Notes: a model not told the origin generated them from the letters alone. DNA of 7,790 nucleotides from JAAZDN01 sp964440875 (GCA_964440875.1 CAYTTS010000050.1:1-7790), one strand, 5' to 3'; shown: positions 1-6,909, counted from the first letter of the stretch. Program-made: numbers and translations.

Positions 1-2076
1 AATCTCTTTTGATGTACTATCATTATTTATAGTGTACTTATCTGAATAAGGAGACATATTATATGTATAAGCATCTAATATCTTATTAAGTTTTACTGTC
101 GAATCTTTTTTGTTCACTACATCAATACTAAACTTAATTACATCATTTTTTTCTTGGAAAGTATTTCTACTAAGATTCTCTCCATATTTAAATGATGAGT
201 AAACACCACTTTCATCAACTTCGATATCGCGGTATCTAAAGTATGCATCATTAGACACTTTTATATACTTTTCTTCATTGTATGTGTGATTGTATACAGC
301 ATTGTTAACTATTTTAAGACCTTGTTTGGTAGCATCTTGTTCTAAAACTTTAAACTCTATTTTTGGAGCAATTTCAATCTTGAAGTTTGGATCCATATTA
401 TTATAAACAAAGCTAATACTAGCTACTTCAGCCTTTCTATCAATAGGAATATTAATAGTCTCTGATTTAGCTAATTCAAGATTTGTAATAGTCGTTACAA
501 AATCTGGTGTACTATCTTTATACTTAACAACAACATCTAATGATGCTTTAGAGTTCTCTAGATTTTTACCAGCTATGCTCGCAGTTCCAGTATGGATTCT
601 TAGTGGAAGTAGTTCATTAGAATTATATCCCGTTTCACTATCAGCAAATTCAGTTATTTCAAATCTTTCTATTTCTCTTTCTTGTCTATTAGTCCAAGTG
701 CTAGCATAATCAAATGCGACAATGTCATTTTTATATGCGACAAGATTTTCTAAATTAGAGTTTACAGTATCAACGTTAGCGATAGAAACTAAACGTTTTC
801 TAAAGTTTTGATGATCAGACTCATCCCCTACCTCACTTGCATTAGTATATGTTGCAGAAGTCGATGATATTTTAGGAACTATTAATTCTTTTTCATTATT
901 TTCTAAGTTAGATACTTTAGAAATTGGAAAAGCAGTTGCAGTTGAACTTACATTATTAATATTAACTTTTTTACTTTGGCCAACTCCTAAGTTAAAGTCT
1001 TTTTCAACTAATTCTTTATCTAAATTAGCATTAACAATTTTAAAACCAACTGCAGAAGTTCCGATTTGTTGACCTTCATTAGCAATATTTTCGGTAATAA
1101 CGGTAAACTTAGTAACATAACCTTGTTTATTAGAAGTAACATTTAATTCAGTGTTACTAAATGCTTCACCATTTAATTTAACAATATCAGCTCTTTTAAA
1201 TTTTATATAAGGATTATTCTCGGCATTAGCTTCAACATTAAATGAGTTATTGTAAATAACATTTTTAACATTAACAACTCCTGATCTATTAGAAGAGTAT
1301 TTTGGTGAAACACTTTGGTTAAAGATTATATTCTTTAATTTAGAGTCTGTTTTAGTTGTAACACTTTGATTGGTTAAATTAAAGGATGAATATACATTAT
1401 TAAATTCAAATAAATCTCCATAACTAATAATTTTAGCATTTGCTTTATTATCTAGAGGAACATATTTATTTTTACTTGCTTTAAATGCCTGCATCTCAAT
1501 ATCGATTACCTTGTCATCCGTACCTAAAAAGCCCGGTGTTAGATCAGGGGTATGGTTAAAGTTAATTGATTCTGTTTGTGCATTTCCTAAAGCTGTTTTT
1601 AATGTAAACCAAACATAGGTATATTGTTCATCAACTTCTTCTCCTAAAGGATCAGATTCACTACCGAATGTTAACTCATAACTTGTATTATCTGGCATTG
1701 TTACGTCAGAGTCCTTAGGAAATCTTAGTCTAAAAGCTAAAACATTTTCAGCAACTGAATCTGTACCATCAAGATTAAATGTAATAATACCTGTTGTTGA
1801 TGTTCCTGTTTTAATATATGCATTCTCACTTTGTGTTTTATTATAATCATTAAATGTCAGTTTAAAATCACCAAGTTTAACTTCTATATCTTCCTCATCA
1901 ATTTCATTTTCATCGTCCTCTGTTTCTTCAACGACTATTTCTTCATTGATTTTTACACTTTCGTTTATACTTTGATCACTTTCACTATCTTTAGCAAATA
2001 GTAAACTAGTACCACTTGATTGTAGTAGTACTGTTGCAGCAATCAAAATATAAAATATTTTTTTTATATTTTTCAT
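1..2076 (-). CDS. Large secreted/surface protein with repeated beta-rich modules, C-terminus outside window
   Basis: The frame is open from the ATG at 2074-2076 to base 1 (692 codons, no stop), so the gene is cut by the window edge. It begins with a typical signal peptide: MKNIKK, a hydrophobic core near residues 7-20, and a probable cleavage site after SLLFA (residue 28). An acidic, probably disordered stretch follows at about 44-63 (EETEDDENEIDEED). The remainder is rich in Asn, Ser, Thr, Lys and alternating hydrophobic residues, as in extracellular beta-sandwich proteins. Similar segments recur with Pro-Lys landmarks at residues 258-259, 401-402 and 571-572, and paired YNNSFN/PYIKFKRADI (275-298) and YNHTYN/AYFRYRDI (595-618) motifs. 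I do not recognise a named family. An adhesin or surface-coat role is inference from export and composition. No catalytic motif was seen. Whether it is released or anchored depends on the missing C-terminus. An in-frame ATG at 2086-2088 also exists, but it touches the GGAGG, so the downstream ATG is preferred. Confidence 0.85.
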   Translation of the reverse strand, partial: MKNIKKIFYILIAATVLLQSSGTSLLFAKDSESDQSINESVKINEEIVVEETEDDENEIDEEDIEVKLGDFKLTFNDYNKTQSENAYIKTGTSTTGIITFNLDGTDSVAENVLAFRLRFPKDSDVTMPDNTSYELTFGSESDPLGEEVDEQYTYVWFTLKTALGNAQTESINFNHTPDLTPGFLGTDDKVIDIEMQAFKASKNKYVPLDNKANAKIISYGDLFEFNNVYSSFNLTNQSVTTKTDSKLKNIIFNQSVSPKYSSNRSGVVNVKNVIYNNSFNVEANAENNPYIKFKRADIVKLNGEAFSNTELNVTSNKQGYVTKFTVITENIANEGQQIGTSAVGFKIVNANLDKELVEKDFNLGVGQSKKVNINNVSSTATAFPISKVSNLENNEKELIVPKISSTSATYTNASEVGDESDHQNFRKRLVSIANVDTVNSNLENLVAYKNDIVAFDYASTWTNRQEREIERFEITEFADSETGYNSNELLPLRIHTGTASIAGKNLENSKASLDVVVKYKDSTPDFVTTITNLELAKSETINIPIDRKAEVASISFVYNNMDPNFKIEIAPKIEFKVLEQDATKQGLKIVNNAVYNHTYNEEKYIKVSNDAYFRYRDIEVDESGVYSSFKYGENLSRNTFQEKNDVIKFSIDVVNKKDSTVKLNKILDAYTYNMSPYSDKYTINNDSTSKEI

Positions 2077-2081
2077 TATTC

Positions 2082-2086
2082 CCTCC
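2082..2086 (-). promoter_or_regulatory. Ribosome binding site of the secreted-protein gene
   Basis: GGAGG lies five bases upstream of the ATG at 2074-2076 on the minus strand. This spacing decides between two in-frame ATGs twelve bases apart: the upstream one (2086-2088) directly abuts the Shine-Dalgarno sequence and cannot use it. Confidence 0.8.
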
Positions 2087-2122
2087 ATCTTACTAACTAT
2101 CCATGTAAAGCGACTAAAAATG

Positions 2123-2183
2123 TATAAAGCATAATATTACATTTAAAGGTCAAATAAAGTGTATCAAAGTAAGAGCTTGTCAA
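2123..2183 (-). promoter_or_regulatory. Candidate promoter region of the secreted-protein gene
   Basis: The terminator of pfp lies upstream, so this gene should have its own promoter within 2077-2231. On the minus strand there is a perfect -35 box TTGACA (2178-2183), but the best -10 matches after it are poor: TTTATT at 19 bases or TACACT at 14. A second pair is TTGACC (2148-2153) with TTTATA (2123-2128), spacer 19. Neither is near consensus, so the true start site is undecided. The rest of the 203-base gap is plain AT-rich sequence apart from the terminator. Confidence 0.3.
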
Positions 2184-2231
2184 ACTTTCAAAATTTATGG
2201 ATTTAATTAATTAATGAATATAGGGTATATT

Positions 2232-2263
2232 GAAAAATAAAAAAAAGAGACCTAAGTCTCTTT
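2232..2263 (-). terminator. Rho-independent terminator of pfp
   Basis: On the minus strand, 16 bases past the pfp stop codon, AAAGAGAC pairs perfectly with GTCTCTTT around a TTAG loop (stem 2244-2251 with 2256-2263). The transcript then runs into a U-rich tract (2232-2243). There is no T tract on the plus strand side, so it acts in one direction. It separates pfp from the secreted-protein gene. Confidence 0.93.
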
Positions 2264-2279
2264 CAGATCTAAATATTGA

Positions 2280-3491
2280 TTATCTCATGAAGTAAGGTTT
2301 AACTTGTTTTGGTAAGTTTGTCTCTTCATCATAGATAATAGTTGGGTTACCTTTAATTAGTGGACGCATATGGTCTAATGCTTCCTGAGTAACTCCAGCA
2401 TAGTTTGGAAGGATCCATTCTTCTGGGAAGTTTCTTACGTGGTTAGCGATGTTACTTGCATCTGTAGCGATGAATTCAACATCATATTCTTCTTGATCTT
2501 TTCTAACTAATCCAACCATTTTTCCTGTGAAGTTTTTATCCATACTTCTCATGTGAGCTGACATACCTAATTTGAATGATTCAGTAACGTCAACTAATGA
2601 TTGTTCTGTTGCGTGAGATCTTTGAGCAGTACTTAAGTCTTGTACTTTAACTCTTTCTGCTGCACCTTCGTTTAAGATTAAACTCTTAAGAGCTTCACCT
2701 GATCCACCTAAGATAGCGTGTCCGAATGTATCATTTTTACTTTCAGCTGCTGCTAAGTATGTACCATCTTCATATCTTGCACCTTCTGAAACAACGATAT
2801 AGCATTTGTTTTTCTCATCAAGAACTTCTTTGAATGCTTTTAAGAATTTCTCTTTGTTGAATGGTTGTTCTGGTAAGATTGTTAAGTCAACAATTCCACT
2901 TAAGTTTGCTGCTGCAGCTAACCAACCAGCATCTCTACCCATTGTTTCTAAGATAAATACTTCTTGTCTTGTATAAACATTGTAGTCTTGCCAAGTTTGG
3001 TAAGCAGTGTTAGCAATGAATTTTGCTGCACTTGCATATCCTGGACTGTGGTCGATAACCATTAAGTCGTTATCTACAGTTTTTGGACAACCAACAAAAC
3101 GACGTCCTTCAATACCGTTTTTCTCTGCATATTCACTTAATGCAGCAACAGTATCCATTGAGTCATTTCCTCCTGTGTAGAATAAAGTTTCAATATCATA
3201 TTTTTCCATAACTTCAAATAGACGTTTGAAGTCAGCTTCGTTTTCTCTTAATAACTTGTAACGGCAGCTACCTAATGCTGCTGCTGGTGTTTGACGTAAA
3301 ATTAAGTTTTCGTCTTCACTCATGTCAGTTAAATCATAGAACATTTCTTGTAAAATACCTTCAATACCGTGTAATCCACCGTAAACTTTTCCATAAACTG
3401 GATTTAATTGGTTTGCTTTTACTACCCCCGCGATTGTCGCGTTAATTACTGATGACGGTCCACCAGATTGTGCTACTAAACAATTTGCCAT
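2280..3491 (-). CDS. pfp: PPi-type (diphosphate--fructose-6-phosphate) phosphofructokinase
   Basis: This 403-residue protein of the phosphofructokinase family phosphorylates fructose 6-phosphate to fructose 1,6-bisphosphate in the cytosol. The N-terminus AQSGGPSSVINA (7-18) is the nucleotide/phosphate-loop start typical of the family. GGNDS (107-111) carries Asp110 at the position where ATP-dependent enzymes have Gly. PKTVDND (136-142) has Lys137 where ATP enzymes have Gly; both changes are the known signature of PPi use. Asp140 is the expected catalytic base and METMGR-type residues (MGRDAGW, 184-190) bind the sugar phosphate. About 400 residues fits the intermediate-length PPi-PFK clade rather than the 320-residue bacterial ATP-PFK. 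If PPi-dependent, the step is reversible and spares ATP. The gene is a single transcription unit: near-consensus promoter, strong Shine-Dalgarno AGGAGGAG and its own terminator, all consistent with high expression. PPi dependence is inferred from the motifs and not shown by the sequence alone. Confidence 0.95.
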   Translation of the reverse strand: MANCLVAQSGGPSSVINATIAGVVKANQLNPVYGKVYGGLHGIEGILQEMFYDLTDMSEDENLILRQTPAAALGSCRYKLLRENEADFKRLFEVMEKYDIETLFYTGGNDSMDTVAALSEYAEKNGIEGRRFVGCPKTVDNDLMVIDHSPGYASAAKFIANTAYQTWQDYNVYTRQEVFILETMGRDAGWLAAAANLSGIVDLTILPEQPFNKEKFLKAFKEVLDEKNKCYIVVSEGARYEDGTYLAAAESKNDTFGHAILGGSGEALKSLILNEGAAERVKVQDLSTAQRSHATEQSLVDVTESFKLGMSAHMRSMDKNFTGKMVGLVRKDQEEYDVEFIATDASNIANHVRNFPEEWILPNYAGVTQEALDHMRPLIKGNPTIIYDEETNLPKQVKPYFMR

Positions 3492-3500
3492 ATTATAAAC

Positions 3501-3508
3501 TCCTCCTC
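3501..3508 (-). promoter_or_regulatory. Strong ribosome binding site of pfp
   Basis: AGGAGGAG, an almost perfect anti-Shine-Dalgarno match, lies nine bases before the pfp ATG (3489-3491) on the minus strand. It fixes the start and, with the promoter, suggests strong expression. Confidence 0.85.
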
Positions 3509-3521
3509 TTATTCCTAAACT

Positions 3522-3550
3522 ATTATACCCTATTTTAATTTATTAATCAA
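3522..3550 (-). promoter_or_regulatory. Sigma-A-type promoter of pfp
   Basis: On the minus strand, TTGATT (3545-3550) and a perfect TATAAT (3522-3527) are separated by exactly 17 bases. Transcription would begin near 3515, leaving a short leader of about 25 bases that is mostly the ribosome binding site. No riboswitch or leader peptide fits in that space. The promoter sits between the ABC-F stop codon and pfp, so pfp need not depend on the upstream operon. Confidence 0.88.
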
Positions 3551-3551
3551 A

Positions 3552-3579
3552 GACTTGCTACTTATCACTAGTGCTAGTC
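3552..3579. repeat. Imperfect inverted repeat over the ABC-F stop codon, next to the pfp -35 box
   Basis: GACTTGC (3552-3558) and GCTAGTC (3573-3579) pair with one mismatch, and ACT/AGT can extend the stem past a bulged base. The inner part contains the perfect 8-base palindrome CACTAGTG (3566-3573). It covers the ABC-F stop codon (3574-3576) and ends one base before the -35 box of pfp. No uridine run follows on the minus strand, so it is a poor terminator. It could be a weak transcript-end hairpin or an operator, or chance. Confidence 0.35.
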
Positions 3580-5424
3580 TAAAGTTTCTAAATACTCGAA
3601 GTATTCAAGCGATAATTCATCTAATTCCGCTTTATGTTCTGCAATTTCATCATTTACTTCCTGCAATTTTACGAAGTCTTCATAAATAACAGGTTCAAAG
3701 GTAGAAGCTTCGAGTTTTTCAATTTTTCTTTCAAGTTTACTAATGTCTTTCTCGATCGCCTTAACCCAGTTGTTGCTGTAAGTTTTAACCGTTCTCTTAA
3801 CAGTATCTTTTTTAACAACAACTTCTTTAATTTCTTCTTCATTAAATCTATCAACATACTCACTATATGTTCCTGGAAATATTTCAATCTTATTATCTTT
3901 TAATAGAATAATTTTATTTGCGACACTGTTAATAAAATGTCTATCATGAGAAACAAATATTATTGTTCCATCATATGTATTCATCGCTTCACTTAAAGCA
4001 CGTTTACTAAGAATATCCAAATGGTTTGTTGGCTCATCTAAAACTAAAGTATTAGCTTTACTTAACATTACTTTTAAAAGTGATAACCTAACTTTTTCTC
4101 CACCACTTAGAACCGAAACACTTTTAAAGACATCATCAGCTCTAAATAAGAATGAACCTAATAAAGTTCTGATCTCACTCTGAGTTAAATCTGGATACTC
4201 CTGCCATAAATCCTCCAGTACCGTTTTCTTTGAATCTACTTGAGCTAGCTGTTGATCAAAATAAGCAGTAGTAATACTATGTCCCCATAAAAACTCACCA
4301 TCTAGAGCCTTCAAGTTATTCATAATCGTTTTAACAAAACTTGACTTTCCAGTTCCATTATCACCAATAATCGCGATCTTTTCACCACGATATACTTCAA
4401 AATTGAAATTCGCTAGTTCTTTATCATAACCGACACTTAAATTATTTACCTCTAATACTTTATTACTACCTCTAATTCCAGATTTAAAGTTCGCTTTAAA
4501 AACATTATCATCAACCTTATCAAGTTCAATTTTATCCATACGGTCCAAATACTTAATTTTAGATTGAGCAAAGGCAGCTTTAGATGCAGTAGCTCGATAC
4601 TTATCAATTAAAGCCTCTAATCGTTTAATCTCTTTTTGCTGCTCAACATAATGTTTTCTCTGTGTTGCCATAAAGACTTCTTTTTGTAATTCAAAGGAAC
4701 TGTAATTCCCAACATACTCTTTTATCTTTGCATATTCAATATCCCAAATCTTGTCGACAATATTATCAATAAACATTTGGTCATGAGATACAATTATTAA
4801 TGCCTGTTCATATTGTTTCAAATACCCCTCTAACCATTCAATTGTCGATAAATCTAGATGGTTAGTTGGCTCATCTAATAATAGTAAGTCCGGTTTTTGA
4901 AGTAACAATTTAGCAAATGCAACTTTTGTTCTTTCACCACCAGATAAAGTACCTACTTTTTGATCCCAAACATCTTCATTAAATCCAAAATTTGATAGTA
5001 CTCGATACATCTCATGCTCATAGTTGTAGCCACCTAGCATTTCAAATTGATTACTAAGTCGTTCATACTTTCGCAATGCATACTTATCGTTTGGATCAAG
5101 TTCTAACTTTTCAGTATACTCCTTCAGCTGATCAGCTATACTTTCAACTTTCTTATAAACAAGCATTACTTCTTCAAGAATCGTATTATCATCATTTATT
5201 AATGTATTTTGACTTAAATAAGCAACTTCAAAATCACTGGATTTATATACATTTCCAGAGTCTAAACTTTCATCCTCAGCAATAATGCGCATTAGCGTAG
5301 TTTTACCTGCCCCATTTCTACCAACAAGAGCAACTTTTTCACCACGTTTAATATTAAATTCAATATTGTCAAAGACTATTGTCGTTTGATATTGCTTATA
5401 ACCATTTTTAATCTGATATATCAT
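3574..5424 (-). CDS. ABC-F family ATPase, YdiF-like (ribosome-associated, soluble)
   Basis: This 616-residue protein has two ABC ATPase domains and no membrane segment, which is the ABC-F layout. Domain 1 has Walker A GRNGAGKT (35-42), signature LSGGE (160-164), Walker B with LLLLDEP (180-186, catalytic Glu185) and the SHD switch (213-215). Domain 2 has GDNGTGKS (354-361), LSGGE (439-443), LVLDEP (460-465, Glu464) and SHD (492-494). Both keep the NHLD motif after Walker B. The charged linker near 250-305, with KYRATASKAAFAQSK, matches the P-site tRNA-interaction motif of ABC-F factors. A C-terminal coiled coil (about 552-612) resembles that of Bacillus YdiF. Such proteins bind the ribosomal E site and relieve stalling, and some give antibiotic resistance; housekeeping is more likely here, but this is inference. 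An in-frame TAG immediately precedes the ATG, fixing the start. It overlaps the upstream gene by 17 bases, so translation is probably coupled. It ends in TAG with no strong terminator. Confidence 0.95.
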   Translation of the reverse strand: MIYQIKNGYKQYQTTIVFDNIEFNIKRGEKVALVGRNGAGKTTLMRIIAEDESLDSGNVYKSSDFEVAYLSQNTLINDDNTILEEVMLVYKKVESIADQLKEYTEKLELDPNDKYALRKYERLSNQFEMLGGYNYEHEMYRVLSNFGFNEDVWDQKVGTLSGGERTKVAFAKLLLQKPDLLLLDEPTNHLDLSTIEWLEGYLKQYEQALIIVSHDQMFIDNIVDKIWDIEYAKIKEYVGNYSSFELQKEVFMATQRKHYVEQQKEIKRLEALIDKYRATASKAAFAQSKIKYLDRMDKIELDKVDDNVFKANFKSGIRGSNKVLEVNNLSVGYDKELANFNFEVYRGEKIAIIGDNGTGKSSFVKTIMNNLKALDGEFLWGHSITTAYFDQQLAQVDSKKTVLEDLWQEYPDLTQSEIRTLLGSFLFRADDVFKSVSVLSGGEKVRLSLLKVMLSKANTLVLDEPTNHLDILSKRALSEAMNTYDGTIIFVSHDRHFINSVANKIILLKDNKIEIFPGTYSEYVDRFNEEEIKEVVVKKDTVKRTVKTYSNNWVKAIEKDISKLERKIEKLEASTFEPVIYEDFVKLQEVNDEIAEHKAELDELSLEYFEYLETLD

Positions 5425-6721
5425 CTATTTCAACTTCTCCTAATTTTAAATACTCTAAGATTGCTTCTGCAGTCTTATGGGCATATAATTCTTTATTATT
5501 TTTAAACATCTCAATTTCTTCAGGATTTTTATAACTTACATACTCAATAATAATCGCCTCTAAGCCGTGTGGGTTTAAATAAGCAAAACTAGCATTCGCT
5601 TCTTTTGCTAAATCTGAGAACGTTGCGGCACTAAGTGCTTTACCCCCCATTTCCCTAACACTTATCAAACCATCAAGGTTTGCATACCTAAGTGAGGATA
5701 CGACACTTCTTGTGGCAAACTCATTTAGATCTGTATTAGATAATAAATAGTCAGCAATATTATAGGCAAAGGCCTGTGAAGCATATGATGATTTAGAAAC
5801 TCTTAAACCACCATCAACCTTATCATTAAAAGCAAGTTCAATATAATACTTAGCTTTACTATTATAAGCATTATGAAAGCGACCGGATTCACCATATGAA
5901 TTTATGATATGGTCTTTTGAGTCTCTAGTTATCATAACTTTTAATCCAGCAGCTTCTAAGTCTTCTTTTATTATAGTAGCCATATTATATAATTCATCAG
6001 CTTCGACCATTCCTAAGAAAGTTTGACCATAATTGTCAAACCAACCACTATTATTTTCACCATATGCCGGATCTAAAACTATATCGTAGTCCTCTGATTT
6101 GTTTTCTAAACTAGTCACATTTAAAAATAAGTAATTATCATCTAAATAATTAACATTATCTTTATCATCAAAAATAGTTTTATCACCGATCACTTCAACT
6201 TGTCTATGATGATCAGATCTTGTAACAAGATTAATTGACTCATTAAATGTTTCATTCATAACGACACGTTTTTTGATCATATCAATATTTATAAAGACTT
6301 CATATAGTCCGTTAGGTAAATTCTCTAATGGAATTTGTCCATCAACATCAAAGTCAATTAGATAATGATAGTTATCACCAGTACAAATATTAGTCAATAA
6401 GAGTGTTTTCCCGATTAATGGATCTTTAGAAGTAATATTATAGGTTTCACTAAATAAACTTAATGACTCCCCATAGAAAAAATAATCGTTAATAGTCGTT
6501 TTATCAGTAAAAGAGTGATCCTCAAACTTTTCTATTGTTTCCTCTTGGCTTAAGTCACACACTTGAATTCTCCCTTGTAACGGAGCTTCTTTGTTTTTAA
6601 AATAGATGATAGTATAAAATGATAATCCAATTAGAGAAAGTGTTATAAGTAATATTAAAATAACCTTATTTCTTTTTTTAGCATAAGGGTTAAGCTCAAC
6701 TTGTCTCTTGGAAAACTTCAT
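5408..6721 (-). CDS. Membrane-anchored protein with degenerate Amidase_3 (pseudo-amidase) domain
   Basis: This 437-residue protein has a basic N-terminus (KKRNK) followed by one hydrophobic segment (about 20-41), predicting a single anchor with the rest outside the membrane. Residues 43-205 form an unrecognised, probably beta-rich region with cysteines at 55 and 113. Residues 211-426 align by motif and spacing with N-acetylmuramoyl-L-alanine amidases (Amidase_3): IVLDPAYG (214-221), Glu240, the AAGLKVMITR segment (257-266), Arg281, IELAFND (294-300), and IIIEYVSYKNPEE (390-402). The family's zinc ligands are His in DPGHG, a Glu, and His in SIHAN. Here these are Tyr220, Glu240 and Ala297; the catalytic Glu (393) is retained. 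The enzyme is therefore probably inactive on peptidoglycan, and a binding or structural role is inferred. It is the first gene of an operon with the ABC-F gene. The start is supported by AGAGGA (6730-6735) and the anchor. A divergent function within the fold cannot be excluded. Confidence 0.85.
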   Translation of the reverse strand: MKFSKRQVELNPYAKKRNKVILILLITLSLIGLSFYTIIYFKNKEAPLQGRIQVCDLSQEETIEKFEDHSFTDKTTINDYFFYGESLSLFSETYNITSKDPLIGKTLLLTNICTGDNYHYLIDFDVDGQIPLENLPNGLYEVFINIDMIKKRVVMNETFNESINLVTRSDHHRQVEVIGDKTIFDDKDNVNYLDDNYLFLNVTSLENKSEDYDIVLDPAYGENNSGWFDNYGQTFLGMVEADELYNMATIIKEDLEAAGLKVMITRDSKDHIINSYGESGRFHNAYNSKAKYYIELAFNDKVDGGLRVSKSSYASQAFAYNIADYLLSNTDLNEFATRSVVSSLRYANLDGLISVREMGGKALSAATFSDLAKEANASFAYLNPHGLEAIIIEYVSYKNPEEIEMFKNNKELYAHKTAEAILEYLKLGEVEIDDISD

Positions 6722-6748
6722 ATTATCTATCCTCTTTTCACATACTCC

Positions 6749-6757
6749 ATTCTATCA
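6749..6757 (-). promoter_or_regulatory. Extended -10 promoter of the pseudo-amidase/ABC-F operon
   Basis: On the minus strand, TGA-TAGAAT gives an extended -10 element: TG at 6756-6757, one spacer base, and TAGAAT (6749-6754), five of six consensus bases. The expected -35 position (6772-6777, ATGTAA) is weak, as is usual for extended -10 promoters. Transcription would start near 6742, giving a leader of about 20 bases that contains AGAGGA at 6730-6735. Confidence 0.55.
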
Positions 6758-6873
6758 TATTTCACTTTTTCTTACATCTATTTACAAACTCTACACTATC
6801 TTTGTTATGACTATTTTTTAAAAAAATATTCTCTTCCTCATTAATTAAAAAACATATTCTAAATACATTCTTA

Positions 6874-6882
6874 TGTTATACT
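6874..6882 (+). promoter_or_regulatory. yugP: Extended -10 promoter of the yugP-type gene
   Basis: TGT-TATACT is an extended -10 element with TG at 6874-6875 and TATACT (6877-6882), five of six consensus bases. The sequence at the expected -35 position (about 6854-6859) does not resemble TTGACA. Transcription would begin near 6889, leaving a leader of about 20 bases. Confidence 0.65.
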
Positions 6883-6895
6883 ATTCAATAGGAAT

Positions 6896-6901
6896 AGGAG
6901 G
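6896..6901 (+). promoter_or_regulatory. yugP: Ribosome binding site of the yugP-type gene
   Basis: A perfect AGGAGG lies eight bases before the ATG at 6910-6912. Another ATG at 6905-6907 is out of frame and only three bases from the Shine-Dalgarno, so 6910 is the start. Confidence 0.88.
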
Positions 6902-6909
6902 AATATGAT

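Noticed and set aside
1..2076. The secreted-protein gene as a mobile-element or phage tail protein.
   Set aside because: It has a clear signal peptide, and no integrase, transposase, terminal repeat or phage gene lies nearby.
2200..2220. Repeated TTAA units in the gap before pfp's terminator.
   Set aside because: Simple AT-rich sequence with only three units; no support for a functional repeat or an attachment site.
2077..2279. Possible small RNA or riboswitch in the 203-base gap.
   Set aside because: Apart from the pfp terminator hairpin no stable stem or known aptamer core is visible on either strand.
3669..3887. Open frame of 72 codons on the minus strand.
   Set aside because: It is a shifted frame inside the ABC-F gene, rich in Lys and Leu from the coiled-coil codons; the ABC-F frame has clear motifs on both sides.
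3634..3903. Open frame of 89 codons on the plus strand.
   Set aside because: It is antisense to the C-terminal coiled-coil part of the ABC-F gene, is dominated by Phe and Asn from reversed Lys/Glu codons, and has no ribosome binding site.
5076..5285. Open frame of 69 codons on the plus strand.
   Set aside because: It is antisense to the first ATPase domain of the ABC-F protein, with biased His/Gln/Leu composition and no start signals.
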